In this document: piece after piece, positions 1 through 11,440 of the stretch
How positions within the stretch are numbered: position 1 is the stretch's first letter
Layout: each line of letters begins with the position of its first letter
NCBI GenBank assembly: GCA_001321855.1
Contig: JPUP01000073.1
Span: 1-45,000 of the forward strand
Length of the DNA: 45,000 nucleotides
Reading direction: 5' to 3'
DNA from: SAR11 cluster bacterium PRT-SC02
GTDB taxonomy: Bacteria > Pseudomonadota > Alphaproteobacteria > Pelagibacterales > Pelagibacteraceae
Program-made: the position numbers and the translations under genes
Notes under the pieces: generated by a model
The model's input: only the letters and a program-made list of their open reading frames with translations
What the model was told of the DNA's origin: nothing
Databases searched by the model: none

Positions 1-1287
1 TATAGCACTAGCAGCACCTGACACTGCTGTAATAAAATCAAGACCTGTTATAGATAACAGCATTGCAATTATCAGAAAAATAAATAAGAAAGAAAAAATA
101 AAAATTATAACTGAATTAATAAAATCATCTGAAATTTTTTGTTTATTATACTTAGTTATAATTATACTGTTTGGGGAAATTAATTTTTTTAATTGATTTT
201 TTAAAAAAATTATTAACATTTGCAGTCTAAAAATTTTTATACCACAAGCTGTAGAACCAGCACAACCTCCTACAAACATTAAAAAAAGGAAAAATATTAA
301 AGAAAATTTTCCCCAAAGACCAAAATCATCTGTAACATAACCTGTTCCTGAAAGAATAGAAATAACATTAAAAGAAGCAATTCTAATTTTATCAAAAATT
401 GAGCTCTCAGAATTTATGAGATATAAATACAAAAACATTACTAAAATAGAAAATAATAAAAAATAAATTAAACCTTTGATTTGAACGTCTTCAAAAAAGA
501 TTTTCCTATTACCTTTAATAAATTTTAAATAAGATATAAAAGGTATACTTCCTAAAATTATGAACAAACTTGATACAATCTCTATATTAGAATTTTTAAA
601 AAAACCAATCGACTCATTATGAGTTGAAAAACCACCTGTGGCAATGGTCGTCATAGAGTGTGCTATACTATCAAATACTGACATTCCAAAAATCCAATAA
701 AAAAAGCTACATATTATTGTAAGCACTAGATAAGTAGAAACTATTATCGTTGCAACTTCTATTGTTCGAGGTAAAATTTTTTCTGTTGTGTCAGGACCTT
801 CCATTTTAAAAAGTTGCATACCACCAACCTTGAGAAGGGGCAAAATAGTAATGGCCATTACAACAATACCAATCCCCCCTAACCATTGCATGAGTGCACG
901 CCATAATAAAATACTTTTGGGTGTACTTTCCAAGTTGGTTATAATAGTAGCTCCAGTTGTGGTGATACCAGACATACTTTCAAAAAAAGCCTCGCTAACA
1001 GTAAATTTTTCCGATGACATTACATAAGGTAAGGAGCCAAATGCAGCTACGAACAACCAAGCTAAAGTAGAAAACAAAAAAGTTTGCTGAAGGTTTAATT
1101 TATTCTCCTTTTTAATATTTGCTAGAATAAATAATACCCCAACAAATATAGTGACAAATGAGGAGGATACAAAACTATGATTTTTCTCATTATATAAAAG
1201 TTGTATTAGGTAAGGAAGAAGCATAGAAATTCCTAAAATTACTAACAATATTCCAATTATAAAAAAAACAGTTTTATTATCACTCAT
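1..1287 (-). CDS. trkH: Trk-type potassium uptake protein TrkH/TrkG family, C-terminus cut by window edge
   Basis: Own reverse-strand translation from ATG at 1287 (MSDNKTVFFIIGILLVILGISMLLPYLIQLLYNEKNHSF...) continues open to the left edge; contains SMSGITTTGATI, W-R-A-L-M-Q-W-L-G-G-I-G-I-V-V and FVGGCAGSTACGIK motifs typical of TrkH. Absent from the ORF track because it is truncated. Confidence 0.93.
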   Translation of the reverse strand, partial: MSDNKTVFFIIGILLVILGISMLLPYLIQLLYNEKNHSFVSSSFVTIFVGVLFILANIKKENKLNLQQTFLFSTLAWLFVAAFGSLPYVMSSEKFTVSEAFFESMSGITTTGATIITNLESTPKSILLWRALMQWLGGIGIVVMAITILPLLKVGGMQLFKMEGPDTTEKILPRTIEVATIIVSTYLVLTIICSFFYWIFGMSVFDSIAHSMTTIATGGFSTHNESIGFFKNSNIEIVSSLFIILGSIPFISYLKFIKGNRKIFFEDVQIKGLIYFLLFSILVMFLYLYLINSESSIFDKIRIASFNVISILSGTGYVTDDFGLWGKFSLIFFLFLMFVGGCAGSTACGIKIFRLQMLIIFLKNQLKKLISPNSIIITKYNKQKISDDFINSVIIFIFSFLFIFLIIAMLLSITGLDFITAVSGAASAI

Positions 1288-1380
1288 GAATAATTAGATT
1301 ATTTAAAAAGTTACAAAATTCAACTTAATATGTGTAAATTATATCTGTATTTTATATACAAAATTTAATAAACCATAAAT

Positions 1381-2943
1381 ATGCTTGATAAGAACTTAAT
1401 TCAATCCACCTCTTCTTGGCCTTTTGTGGAGGTAAGGAAGCTTCTTAAAGATAGAAAGGATATTATTAAAACAAAAAAAAAAATAGTTTTTCAAACAGGT
1501 TACGGTCCTAGTGGATTACCTCATATAGGGACTTTTGGAGAAGTTGCAAGAACAAGCATGATGATTAACGCTTTAAAACATATTCAAAAAATTGACATAG
1601 AACTTATTACTTTTTCAGATGATATGGATGGATTAAGAAAAATTCCAGAGAATATCCCAAATGATGATATCTTAAAAAAAAACATAGGCAAGCCACTTAC
1701 AGACGTCCCAGATCCTTTTAAAAAATTTTCTAGTTTTGGGGAACACAATAATGAAATGTTAAAAGCTTTTTTAAAAAAATTTAATTTTGATTTTAAATTT
1801 GAAAGCTCAACTTCAAATTACAAAAATGGAAAATTCAATAATTCCCTAATGAGAGTGCTTGAAAAATATGATGAAATTATGAATATAATTTTACCTACTC
1901 TAAGAGAGGAGAGAAGAAAAACCTATTGTCCATTTTTACCGATCTGTCCTCAAAGTGGAAAGGTATTGGAAATCCCTCTTAAATTTGCAGATAAAAAAAA
2001 TGGAAATTTAACTTTTGATAATAATGGTAGTAATCTAGAAACAAATATTTTAGATGGAAATTGTAAATTACAATGGAAAGTTGATTGGGCAATGAGATGG
2101 TTTACATTCGATGTTGATTTTGAAATGTATGGAAAAGATCTGACCGAAAGTGCAATTTTATCAAATAAAATTTGTAAGGTTTTGGGAAAAAAACCACCAA
2201 ACGGATTTGCTTATGAATTATTTTTAGATGAAAAAGGTGAAAAAATTTCAAAATCTAAAGGCAATGGAATTTCAATTGATCAATGGTTAAGATATGCATC
2301 ACCAGAGAGCTTATCGTTATACATGTATCCAAACCCCAAAAGAGCGAAAAAACTTTACTCTGAAGTAGTTCCAAAAACAGTTGATGAATATCTTGAGTTA
2401 ATTGAAAAATATCAAAAACAAGAAATCAAAGATAAAATAACTAATCCAGTTTGGCACGTACATAATGGTAATCCACCAAATGAAAATATAGTTATGCCTT
2501 TTTCAATGTTATTAAATTTGGTTGGATCAAGTAATGCAGACAATAAAGAAGTTTTATGGAAATTTATAAATAAGTTTCACAGTAAAATAACTCCAAATGA
2601 CCACCCAATATTAGATAGTCTCACATCTTATGCTATAAATTATTTCAAAGATAAGGTTGAGCCGAACAAAAAATTTAAAACACCAAATCATAATGAAAAA
2701 AAAGCATTAAATAATTTATTATTAAAATTAGAGGATATAAATCAAAATTTCGAACCAGAGGAAATTCAGACTATTATATATTCTGTTGGTAAAGAAAATG
2801 GTTATGAAAAAAATTTAAGAGATTGGTTTAAATTAATTTATCAAGTTCTTTTTGGAGAAGAAAATGGACCAAGAATGGGTTTTTTTGTAAGTTTTTTTGG
2901 TTTAAAAGAAACAATAAATTTAATTAAAGATAAAATAAAATAA
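1381..2943 (+). CDS. lysS: Lysyl-tRNA synthetase, class I
   Basis: 520 aa; HIGH-like PSGLPHIGTFGEVART and KISKSKGNG (KMSKS) motifs; class I LysRS as common in alphaproteobacteria. Confidence 0.93.
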   Translation: MLDKNLIQSTSSWPFVEVRKLLKDRKDIIKTKKKIVFQTGYGPSGLPHIGTFGEVARTSMMINALKHIQKIDIELITFSDDMDGLRKIPENIPNDDILKKNIGKPLTDVPDPFKKFSSFGEHNNEMLKAFLKKFNFDFKFESSTSNYKNGKFNNSLMRVLEKYDEIMNIILPTLREERRKTYCPFLPICPQSGKVLEIPLKFADKKNGNLTFDNNGSNLETNILDGNCKLQWKVDWAMRWFTFDVDFEMYGKDLTESAILSNKICKVLGKKPPNGFAYELFLDEKGEKISKSKGNGISIDQWLRYASPESLSLYMYPNPKRAKKLYSEVVPKTVDEYLELIEKYQKQEIKDKITNPVWHVHNGNPPNENIVMPFSMLLNLVGSSNADNKEVLWKFINKFHSKITPNDHPILDSLTSYAINYFKDKVEPNKKFKTPNHNEKKALNNLLLKLEDINQNFEPEEIQTIIYSVGKENGYEKNLRDWFKLIYQVLFGEENGPRMGFFVSFFGLKETINLIKDKIK

Positions 2944-3992
2944 TGATATTTTCACTTTTAAAACCACTTATTTTTTCAGTTGATCCAGAAGTTGCTCATG
3001 ATTTAGCTATAAAATCCCTCAAGACTAAAATATTACCTGATAAATTATTTCATGTTGAAAATGAAGAATTGTTAGAAACTAAACTTTTTAATAGAAAAAT
3101 TAAAAATCCAATTGGTTTAGCAGCTGGTTTCGATAAAAGTGCAGAAGTCTACAACTCTTTATACAAATTGGGGTTTGGCTTTGTTGAAGTTGGAACAATT
3201 ACGCCCAGAAGACAATTAGGTAATCCAAAACCAAGAGTATTCAGGCTGGAAAAGGACAATGCATTAATAAATAGATTAGGATTTAATAATCATGGCTCAG
3301 ATGAAGTAGCAGAAAGAATTTCAAGAGAAAAACCAAATGGTTTTCTGGGAATAAATATTGGTCCAAATCGTGATACAAAAAACAAGATTGATGATTTTAA
3401 TTTATGTTTTTCAAAACTTTATAAGTTAGCAGACTATGTGACCATTAATATTTCATCTCCTAATACTGAGGGACTAAGAGATTTACATGATGAAAATTCA
3501 TTAGAAAAGCTATTAAAAAATTTAAGCGATTTTAAGAAACAAAAAAATGCTCAAGTCCCAATTGTTATAAAAATATCTCCAGATATTAACGAAAAAAATG
3601 TAAATTCTATTTCAGAATTAATTTTAAAATATAAAATAGATGGATTAATTTTATCAAATACCACCGACCAAAACAGAGAGAAACTTCGAGATACAAATAA
3701 GAATGAAAAAGGTGGGTTATCTGGATTGCCTATAAAGGACCTGTCGACGAATTTGATTAAGAAATTTAGAAAAAAATTACATGATAAAATATCTATAATA
3801 GGTGTTGGTGGGGTAGACTCCGGTGAAAGTGCTTTTGAAAAAATCACTGCCGGAGCTTCAGCCATTCAATTATATACAGGTATGGTATACAAAGGCCCAA
3901 CAATTGTTAAAGAAATCAAGAGAGAGTTGATTAAAATTTTGCAAAAGGAAAAAATTAGTCACATAAGTAAAGCTATCGGAATTAATTCCTAG
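2943..3992 (+). CDS. pyrD: Dihydroorotate dehydrogenase (quinone), class 2
   Basis: 349 aa; NPIGLAAGFDKSAEVYNSLYKLGFGFVEVGTITPRRQLGNPKPRVFRL and IGVGGVDSGESAFEKITAGASAIQLYT; overlaps the lysS stop by 1 nt. Confidence 0.96.
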   Translation: MIFSLLKPLIFSVDPEVAHDLAIKSLKTKILPDKLFHVENEELLETKLFNRKIKNPIGLAAGFDKSAEVYNSLYKLGFGFVEVGTITPRRQLGNPKPRVFRLEKDNALINRLGFNNHGSDEVAERISREKPNGFLGINIGPNRDTKNKIDDFNLCFSKLYKLADYVTINISSPNTEGLRDLHDENSLEKLLKNLSDFKKQKNAQVPIVIKISPDINEKNVNSISELILKYKIDGLILSNTTDQNREKLRDTNKNEKGGLSGLPIKDLSTNLIKKFRKKLHDKISIIGVGGVDSGESAFEKITAGASAIQLYTGMVYKGPTIVKEIKRELIKILQKEKISHISKAIGINS

Positions 3993-4055
3993 AAGTATTA
4001 TAAAATATTAAAAAAAGCTTGACCTAATTTAATTGAAGACTTATATACTCACGAT

Positions 4056-4331
4056 ATGTCAAAAAGATGTGAATTAACAGGTGTTTCTCCTTTAAAAGGT
4101 AATAACGTGAGTCACGCTAATAATAAAACCAAAAAACGTTTCCTTCCAAATCTTAAAAAAATTACTTTTAAAAGTGACGCTTTAAAAAGAAATATAAGAT
4201 TGAATGTTACAAGTTCTGCTTTAAGAACAGTAGACTTCAAAGGAGGATTAGACAAATTTCTTAAAACTGCAAAAACAAAAAATTTATCTAAGAGGGTAAA
4301 GAAAATTAAATTATCAATCACCGCAAAATAA
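4056..4331 (+). CDS. rpmB: 50S ribosomal protein L28
   Basis: 91 aa; MSKRCELTGVSPLKGNNVSHANNKTKKRFLPNL is L28-like. Confidence 0.96.
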   Translation: MSKRCELTGVSPLKGNNVSHANNKTKKRFLPNLKKITFKSDALKRNIRLNVTSSALRTVDFKGGLDKFLKTAKTKNLSKRVKKIKLSITAK

Positions 4332-4919
4332 ATGGTTCAAAATAATAAACTTTTTTTTATTTTATCTATTTGTATGGGTCTTATAGTTATTGCCTCAAAT
4401 TATTTAGTTCAGTTTCCTATAAATAAATACGGATTAGAAGAAATCCTGACTTATGGAGCATTTAGTTATCCAATAACTTTTTTGATAACCGATATGGCAA
4501 ATAGAACATATGGTAAAACAAAAGCTCGAAAAATAGTTATTTTAGGTTTTATAATTGGCATTTTTTTAACTTTTTTTATTTCAACTAATTACTCAGATAT
4601 AATTTCAATAAGAATAGCGATAGGATCTGGTTTTGCTTTTTTTATTGCTCAAAATATTGATATACAGATTTTTGATAAGTTGAGATTAAATAAAAAATGG
4701 TATATTGCACCGCTTATTTCCTCAACTTCAGCATCTATCATTGATACCTTTTTATTTTTTTCAATTGCATTTTATATGACCGGTATTCCTTGGTTAACTC
4801 TTGCATTAGGAGATTTGATAGTAAAATTATTAATTTCTTTAGCAATGTTAATACCATTTAGAGTATTTATTAATTACTTTAAGGAAATCTCGTATTACGA
4901 ATTAGAGAAGAGAAGTTAA
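4332..4919 (+). CDS. Queuosine precursor transporter / VUT (YhhQ) family membrane protein
   Basis: 195 aa, multi-[33 protein letters not shown] and [18 protein letters not shown] are typical of the YhhQ/VUT family. Confidence 0.87.
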   Translation: MVQNNKLFFILSICMGLIVIASNYLVQFPINKYGLEEILTYGAFSYPITFLITDMANRTYGKTKARKIVILGFIIGIFLTFFISTNYSDIISIRIAIGSGFAFFIAQNIDIQIFDKLRLNKKWYIAPLISSTSASIIDTFLFFSIAFYMTGIPWLTLALGDLIVKLLISLAMLIPFRVFINYFKEISYYELEKRS

Positions 4920-6715
4920 TGAATTGTTTTATTTTTATTACTTGAAAAAAGATCAGTAAGTTGATTTATCATTACATCTCCTAAATCTTGAACATCTACG
5001 ATTTTAACAGCTTTTTTATAATATCGAGTTACATCATGCCCAATCCCTATTGCTAAAAGCTCAATATTTGACTTATTTTCGATCCATTCAACAACCTTTT
5101 TAAGATTTTTTTCAAGATAATCACTGGAGTTAGTTGAAAGAGTTGAGTCATCCACTGGAGCTCCATCGGATATCACCATTAGAATTTTTCTCTCTTCTTT
5201 TCTTTTTGACATACATTTATATGCCCACTTCAGTGCTTCTCCATCAATATTTTCTTTAAGCAAACCCTCTTTAAGCATTAATCCCATATTTTTTTTCGCT
5301 TGCCTCCAAGGCATATCGGCTGATTTATAAACAATATGCCTTAAATCGTTCAATCTACCTGGTAAACTCGGTTTATCATTTTTCATCCACAAGTCTCTAC
5401 TTGAACCTCCCTTCCAGTGCTTTGTTGTAAAACCTAAAATTTCAACTTTGACCATACATCTCTCTAAAGTTCTTGATAAAATATCGGCACAAATTGCAGC
5501 CACAGATATTGGCTTACCCCTCATTGACCCTGAGTTGTCTATTAAAATAGTGACTAAAGTATCTTTAAATTCCATATCCTTTTCTTTTTTAAAAGATAAA
5601 GAATTGTAAGGATCAATAATAATCCTTGTTAGTTTTGACGTATCTAAAATACCTTCTTCTAAATCAAAGTCCCATGTTCTATTTTGTTTTGCCATTAACT
5701 TTCTTTGGAGCTTGTTTGCTAATTTAGATATAAAATTCTTAAGTTGTAATAATTGTTGATCTAAATTCTGCCTTAACCTTATAAGCTCCTCTTCAGACTC
5801 TAAATCTTCAGCTTTTATAATTTCATCAAATTCGCTTGTATAAAACTTGTAATTTTCATCAACAATTTTAATATTTTTCTCTCGTTTTCTTTCACCTGCT
5901 TCAGTAGGATTATCTAAATCAATTTCTTCTTGATTTTTATCACTATTGTCAGCCGTAATTTCTAAATCTGAGATACTTGTATCTATTGCCATTTCTTTAT
6001 TTTCTTTTTGATCTTTTTGAGTGTTTTCTGTTTTAGAATTTTCTAAATTTTTACTATTTTGATCTTTGCTGCTTTCATTTTTGTTATCATTTACATCATT
6101 ATTATCCTCTAAATCTAAATTAGAAATAATTTTATTTACTTGAGTATTGAATTTTTCTTGATGTAAAATATTTTTATTTAGATCCTCGAAATTCTTTTTC
6201 AATTTTTTATCTAAGTTTTTCTTAAAATTTATAAAATTTTTATCAATATTATTTTTTATTTTATCCTTAAAAATATTAAGTCTTAAATAATACTCAAATT
6301 TCTCCTCGATTGTACTATTTTTGTGATCATTGTCTTTTGTTCTTTCCTCAAAATAATAAGATAGGTTTTTTTTAATTCCCTTAAAATTATCAGAACCAAT
6401 TTTTTCTACTCTTATATTTTCTGCAATTTGGTAAATTCTTTTTGACAAATTACCCTTTGGCTCATTTTTTTTATAAATAGTTTTATCTGTAAATTTTAAT
6501 TTAAGTGCCTCTAAATCTGCAACAGCTCTTAAATTGTAAAAGTCATTTTTTTTTGTAAATTTCTCAACGTTAGGTAAACTAATTACTTCATCGTTGTTAT
6601 TATTTTTATTGGTATCAAAAACAACATTAAGATTTGTTAAATCTGCTATGGATTTTACTGTTGAGGAAATTGCTAATTTAAATTCTTCTATAAGACTTTT
6701 TTGTTTTTCGCTCAT
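4916..6715 (-). CDS. cobT: Cobaltochelatase CobT-like subunit (VWA domain)
   Basis: 599 aa; acidic middle region and C-terminal VWA domain with DNSGSMRG (MIDAS DxSxS), [25 protein letters not shown] as in CobT. Confidence 0.9.
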   Translation of the reverse strand: MSEKQKSLIEEFKLAISSTVKSIADLTNLNVVFDTNKNNNNDEVISLPNVEKFTKKNDFYNLRAVADLEALKLKFTDKTIYKKNEPKGNLSKRIYQIAENIRVEKIGSDNFKGIKKNLSYYFEERTKDNDHKNSTIEEKFEYYLRLNIFKDKIKNNIDKNFINFKKNLDKKLKKNFEDLNKNILHQEKFNTQVNKIISNLDLEDNNDVNDNKNESSKDQNSKNLENSKTENTQKDQKENKEMAIDTSISDLEITADNSDKNQEEIDLDNPTEAGERKREKNIKIVDENYKFYTSEFDEIIKAEDLESEEELIRLRQNLDQQLLQLKNFISKLANKLQRKLMAKQNRTWDFDLEEGILDTSKLTRIIIDPYNSLSFKKEKDMEFKDTLVTILIDNSGSMRGKPISVAAICADILSRTLERCMVKVEILGFTTKHWKGGSSRDLWMKNDKPSLPGRLNDLRHIVYKSADMPWRQAKKNMGLMLKEGLLKENIDGEALKWAYKCMSKRKEERKILMVISDGAPVDDSTLSTNSSDYLEKNLKKVVEWIENKSNIELLAIGIGHDVTRYYKKAVKIVDVQDLGDVMINQLTDLFSSNKNKTIH

Positions 6716-7977
6716 TTTCCTATTATATCTTTAATATATTTCATAGCTACTAAAATTCCATTTTGATTCCAATGAGTATCATCTCTCCAGAAAAGAAATT
6801 CATCTTTTTTCAAATATTTTTTTGCCTCGGTTTGCATTATATCGGTAAGATTGTAAACATTTATATCAAGCTTACTATATTCCTTTCTCAAAAAATTAAA
6901 CTTTGATTGGTTATTTTTTAGATTTAAAAAGTTTGAGTAAACACTCATTTTTGTTGGAATAAAAAATATCTTGTCTACTTTCTCCAAAATATTCTTATCT
7001 TTAATTATATAGGTATTAAATTCCTCATTTTTATCAAGCTGCTCATTATAATAAAACCCTACAAATTTATCATTTAACTTAAAATATTTTATTGGACTAC
7101 CAGTACCAGTCCAACTGCTTAAAACATTCCTTACAAATAAATGACTTTTCGACCTAATATTTCTTAGAAAATAATTCCTCTCATCAATAATTTTAAGTAA
7201 AAATTTGTCTTTATTTCTTTCTAATCTTTCATAAGTAAATCTTACTTTTGCTTTCCATTTTTTTATTTTATGTCCCCTCCATATAATATAGCCTTCATCA
7301 ATTGGGTTAGATTTAGAGATACTCAATTTTTTAAAATCATTTCCCTCAAAATAAAAAATATAGATTTTTGCATTTTTTTTTATTCTATCTAAATATTTTA
7401 TAATTAATTTTTCATAATCTTTTGGAGAAACACCAGACCATGAAAGTGTTGCTACTTTTTTATTTGATATCTCACTTAATATATTTGCTGGTGTGAATTC
7501 TTGAGAAGTTCCCAAAGCTGAAATAAAAGAGTCTCCAACTAACAAAATATCAGCTTCCATAATGTCATATTTATCATTTCTTAAACCGTATTTATCTGTA
7601 ATGAATTTTTGAACCCTATTTTCTTTAATTAACTCTCTTTTATTATTCAGACCGCCATCCAGAACATAAATATCTCCGAATCTCATGTAAATTTTATCAG
7701 ATACGTTTTTTTTATACTTCATTTCTTTTGTTTGATATTTTTCATGTGCTCGGTAAAAATATTCGAATTGTTCCTTTTGACCCAAAAAAACATCTGAAAA
7801 AAAAATGACAGTCAAAATTAAAATATTAAATATTAAGATCGAAAAAAAATTTTTGAATATATAAATAATAATTGTTGAAAAAACTAGATCAAATATTATT
7901 GGTAACCCGATTAAGCTTAATGAAAAAAAGGTAAAAATAAAAAAAAAAGGAACTTTTATAAAATTCAATAAATACAT
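6712..7977 (-). CDS. SGNH-hydrolase-like (AlgX/AlgJ-type) membrane-anchored protein
   Basis: 421 aa; N-terminal hydrophobic segments, [20 protein letters not shown] (GDS block) and C-terminal [10 protein letters not shown] (DxxHWN) motif; ATGA overlap with cobT. Confidence 0.72.
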   Translation of the reverse strand: MYLLNFIKVPFFFIFTFFSLSLIGLPIIFDLVFSTIIIYIFKNFFSILIFNILILTVIFFSDVFLGQKEQFEYFYRAHEKYQTKEMKYKKNVSDKIYMRFGDIYVLDGGLNNKRELIKENRVQKFITDKYGLRNDKYDIMEADILLVGDSFISALGTSQEFTPANILSEISNKKVATLSWSGVSPKDYEKLIIKYLDRIKKNAKIYIFYFEGNDFKKLSISKSNPIDEGYIIWRGHKIKKWKAKVRFTYERLERNKDKFLLKIIDERNYFLRNIRSKSHLFVRNVLSSWTGTGSPIKYFKLNDKFVGFYYNEQLDKNEEFNTYIIKDKNILEKVDKIFFIPTKMSVYSNFLNLKNNQSKFNFLRKEYSKLDINVYNLTDIMQTEAKKYLKKDEFLFWRDDTHWNQNGILVAMKYIKDIIGK

Positions 7978-7989
7978 TTATAAAATTTA

Positions 7990-8967
7990 TTAAATCTTTA
8001 TATTAACCGTTGACTCAGGCAGTTCTTCTCCAAAACATCTTTGGTAATATTCTGATATAATTTTTTTTTCTATTTCGTCACATTTATTTAAAAAAGTTAT
8101 TCTAAAAGCATATCCCTCATCTTTAAAAATGGTTGTATTTTCAGCCCAATGCAAAACTGTTCTTGGGCTCATGACCGTAGAAATGTCTCCATTTATAAAA
8201 CCTTTTCTTGTCAGATCCGCAACTTTAATCATATTAGATATTATTTCTTTTCCTTCTTTATTATTAAATTTTTTATTTTTTGCTAAAATTATTTGTAACT
8301 CCTTATCAAAAGTGAGGTAATTTAATGAAGTTACAATATTCCATCTGTCCATTTGACCTTGATTGATTTGTTGGGTCCCGTGATATAGCCCGGTCGTATC
8401 TCCCAGACCGATTGTATTTGTTGTAGCAAACATTCTAAAAAAATCATGTTGTTCTAAAACCTTATTTTTATCAAGAAGTGTAAAATTTCCGTTACTCTCA
8501 AGTACTCTTTGAATCACAAACATCACGTCAGGCCTTCCAGCATCATACTCATCAAAGACAAGTGCAACTGGATTTTGAATAGACCAAGGCAATATTCCCT
8601 CTTTAAATTCTGTTATTTGTTTTCCATCTTTTAATGAGATTGCATCCTTTCCAATTAAATCTATCCTGCTTATATGACTATCTAAATTTACTCTAACGCA
8701 CGGCCAATTCAGTCTTGCTGCTACTTGCTCTATATGAGTTGATTTACCAGTCCCATGATACCCTTGTATAAGCACTCTTTTATTAAAAGAAAAACCAGCT
8801 AATATTGCTAATGTAGTGTCACGATCAAACTTATAATCTGGATCTATCTTAGGCACATATTCATTTTTTTTTGAAAATGCATTTATCTCCATTTCGCTAT
8901 CCAAACCAAAAGTTTGTTTTACTGAAATTTTTATATCTGGCTTTTTTTCAAATTGTACTTGTGTCAT
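7990..8967 (-). CDS. cobS: Cobaltochelatase CobS-like subunit (MoxR-type AAA+ ATPase)
   Basis: 325 aa; [42 protein letters not shown] Walker A region, [22 protein letters not shown] Walker B. Confidence 0.93.
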   Translation of the reverse strand: MTQVQFEKKPDIKISVKQTFGLDSEMEINAFSKKNEYVPKIDPDYKFDRDTTLAILAGFSFNKRVLIQGYHGTGKSTHIEQVAARLNWPCVRVNLDSHISRIDLIGKDAISLKDGKQITEFKEGILPWSIQNPVALVFDEYDAGRPDVMFVIQRVLESNGNFTLLDKNKVLEQHDFFRMFATTNTIGLGDTTGLYHGTQQINQGQMDRWNIVTSLNYLTFDKELQIILAKNKKFNNKEGKEIISNMIKVADLTRKGFINGDISTVMSPRTVLHWAENTTIFKDEGYAFRITFLNKCDEIEKKIISEYYQRCFGEELPESTVNIKI

Positions 8968-9479
8968 TTTTTTTCAATAGAAGATCTTAGCTGACTATAT
9001 GCTAATGTAATCTTTTTTAATTTATCTTCATATTTTTTACTACCTTTATTTTTATCAGGATGATATTTCTTTACAAGGGATTTAAATTTTTTTTGAATAT
9101 CCTCCCATTTCGTTGAGCAATCTAAATCCAAAACTCTAAAAGCATCTTTATCCTTTTCAGAAAAATTTGATTTTTTATACTTTTTGAAGCTAGAATTTGT
9201 GAAAATATTCAAATTATCATCTAAGGCATTATTCCAAAGAATACTAAAAAAATTGTCACTTGATCCAAAACTTTTAGTAGATTTATGCCAAACTAGATCG
9301 GATTTTATAAAATTTTGAATTTCATTTTCATTCATATTTTCAAAATAGTTCCATGACTTATTAAATTCTCTAATATGATTTAAACACAAAAGGCGAAACT
9401 TTTTACTATTGTCTCTTTCCAACGGTGCTTTAAATTTACCATCTTCACAACAGTTTTCCCAATCACAAATTATTTTCAT
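8964..9479 (-). CDS. J-domain (DnaJ-like) protein
   Basis: 171 aa; C-terminal J domain [53 protein letters not shown] with HPD motif. Confidence 0.9.
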   Translation of the reverse strand: MKIICDWENCCEDGKFKAPLERDNSKKFRLLCLNHIREFNKSWNYFENMNENEIQNFIKSDLVWHKSTKSFGSSDNFFSILWNNALDDNLNIFTNSSFKKYKKSNFSEKDKDAFRVLDLDCSTKWEDIQKKFKSLVKKYHPDKNKGSKKYEDKLKKITLAYSQLRSSIEKK

Positions 9480-9512
9480 ATATTATCAGAATTATAATAT
9501 ATAATATTTTAA

Positions 9513-9767
9513 ATGAACAATTATTTAAATGAAATTAAAAAAAAAATTTCAAACAAATTTGATACAGAGGAAGTTACTATCATAGACAACAGCCATAAGC
9601 ACCAAAATCACAAAACATTCAAAAATAACAGTTATCACTTAGAATTAAGAATCAAATCTGATTATCTTAATGGCTTGCCAAGAATAGATGCTCAAAAAGA
9701 AATATATAAATTATTACAAGAAGATTTAAAAAGTAAAATTCATGCTTTAAAAATTACGATAATTTAA
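9513..9767 (+). CDS. BolA family protein
   Basis: 84 aa; VTIIDNSHKHQNHKTFKNNSYHLELRIKSDYLNGLPRIDAQKEIYKLLQEDLKSKIHALKITI fits the BolA fold. Confidence 0.87.
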   Translation: MNNYLNEIKKKISNKFDTEEVTIIDNSHKHQNHKTFKNNSYHLELRIKSDYLNGLPRIDAQKEIYKLLQEDLKSKIHALKITII

Positions 9768-10869
9768 AATTCGACAAAGTTTTTTTTATTTGTCCAATTG
9801 AATATTTATACAATCCTGGTTCTGTAACTTTTCCTATTTTTTTGATCAAAATTAAATTAACTCTTTTATCATTATTTTTTTTGTCGTATTTTAAGAAAGG
9901 ATATATTCTATTTATTTTTAAGAAATTTGTTTTTTTTAATAAATAATTAAGATTATTATTTTTATATATCTCTAAAATTTCATTTAAAGTTTTTATTGAA
10001 CAAATATTTTTTTTGACTGAAAAAGTAGTGGCTATTAAGATACCCATTAAAACTGCCTCGCCATGATTAATTTTATTTGTATACTTGCTCTCTGTTTCAA
10101 TAGCGTGAGCGAACGTATGACCAAAATTTAATATCATTCTTAATTTTTTTTCTTGAAAATCTTTTGATACAATTTTAGATTTAATAAGACAGCTTTTTAT
10201 TATTGCTTTTAAGACTACACCGTTTAAATCTTCTTTTTGAAAAATTTTTTTTGAATTAGACTTTAACCAATTAAAAAAATTTTTATCTTTTATTATTGCA
10301 TGTTTTAATATTTCCGCATATCCACATATCATTTGTCTTTTATCTAAACTGTTCAAAAAAACGCTATCAACTAAAACCAACTTTGGTTGATAAAATGATC
10401 CAATAGAATTTTTACCATAATCCGAATTTACTCCTGTCTTACCTCCAATTGAGGAGTCAACCATAGCTAATAAAGTAGTTGGAATACTAAAATAGTCGAC
10501 TCCTCGCTTGTAAACACTTGCAACAAAACCTGATACATCTCCAGTTATACCTCCACCAACAGAGATGATTAAATCATTTCGGTTTAAATTAAATTTCAAA
10601 AGTTTTCCTAAAATAGAGTTAACTGATTTAAGTGATTTGTTTTTTTCACTTGGATTAAAAAAAATAAATTTTAAAGGGAATTTGTTGAATTTATTTTTAA
10701 GAATTTTTAAAAATTTAGACGGAACATTTATATCATAAATTATAGCAATTTTATTTGTTTTAGGACAAACATTTTTTGCTATATTAGCAACATTATTCAA
10801 AATTCTATTTCCTATAAAGATTGGATAAAAAGAATTTAATGTTTTATTTTGAATTTTTATTTTTTTCAT
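9754..10869 (-). CDS. aroB: 3-dehydroquinate synthase
   Basis: 371 aa; GGGITGDVSGFVASVYKRGVDYFSIPTTLLAMVDSSIGGKTGVN and LNFGHTFAHAIE motifs. Confidence 0.97.
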   Translation of the reverse strand: MKKIKIQNKTLNSFYPIFIGNRILNNVANIAKNVCPKTNKIAIIYDINVPSKFLKILKNKFNKFPLKFIFFNPSEKNKSLKSVNSILGKLLKFNLNRNDLIISVGGGITGDVSGFVASVYKRGVDYFSIPTTLLAMVDSSIGGKTGVNSDYGKNSIGSFYQPKLVLVDSVFLNSLDKRQMICGYAEILKHAIIKDKNFFNWLKSNSKKIFQKEDLNGVVLKAIIKSCLIKSKIVSKDFQEKKLRMILNFGHTFAHAIETESKYTNKINHGEAVLMGILIATTFSVKKNICSIKTLNEILEIYKNNNLNYLLKKTNFLKINRIYPFLKYDKKNNDKRVNLILIKKIGKVTEPGLYKYSIGQIKKTLSNFKLS

Positions 10870-11380
10870 AAATATTTAAAATTTTTTCAGCAATTTGTAT
10901 TTTTGTCATTTTATCACACTTAATTCTAAAGTTAGCCAAATTATAAATTTTTTTTCGTTGATTAAATAATTTTATTATAAAATCTCGGGAATTATTGTTG
11001 TTAATTAATGGCCTTCTAACTGATTTAGAAACCCTCTTTTCAATTTTTTCTAATTTTTCATCTAACCAGAAGCTAATCGATTTATTAAATACTGTTTTTC
11101 TAATTTTTGGATTTATAAATGCCCCACCACCTAAAGCTATTATTTTTTTATAATTTTTTTTCAAAATTTCAATTGTAGTAATTTCCTCTAATCGTCTAAA
11201 ATAACCTTCTCCTTTTGATTGGAAAATGTTACTAATTGAAATCTGCTCTTTTTTTTCAATCAACTTATCAACATCAATTAATTTTAACCCAGATTTTCTA
11301 GATAAAATTTTACCGATCGTAGTCTTTCCAACGCCCATCATCCCTAATAATACAAGGTTTTTAGTCAAATAAATTACCAA
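10844..11380 (-). CDS. aroK: Shikimate kinase
   Basis: 178 aa; NLVLLGMMGVGKTTIGKILSRKSGLKLIDVDKLIE, GGGAFINPKIR, RRPL motif; overlaps aroB start. Confidence 0.95.
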   Translation of the reverse strand: MVIYLTKNLVLLGMMGVGKTTIGKILSRKSGLKLIDVDKLIEKKEQISISNIFQSKGEGYFRRLEEITTIEILKKNYKKIIALGGGAFINPKIRKTVFNKSISFWLDEKLEKIEKRVSKSVRRPLINNNNSRDFIIKLFNQRKKIYNLANFRIKCDKMTKIQIAEKILNIYEKNKNSK

Positions 11381-11440
11381 TTAAAATTTGATTTATCACA
11401 AATTTGTCTTATTTTTTGAGTTTAAATATATTTTAAAACT

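Noticed and set aside
788-1027. 79-aa plus-strand ORF
   Set aside because: Antisense to trkH, which has clear family motifs on the minus strand.
3551-3865. 104-aa minus-strand ORF within pyrD; similar antisense or out-of-frame ORFs at 4112, 8129, 11785, 14156, 14510, 15274, 16208, 19476, 19992, 21099, 21586, 26521, 28315, 28646, 28937, 31671, 33588, 33918, 34236, 34755, 35251, 39035, 40909
   Set aside because: All lie inside or mostly inside well-supported genes in another frame or strand and show no recognisable protein family.
3993-4055. Possible riboswitch or ncRNA upstream of rpmB
   Set aside because: Only about 60 nt, with no clear stem; a simple promoter explains it better.
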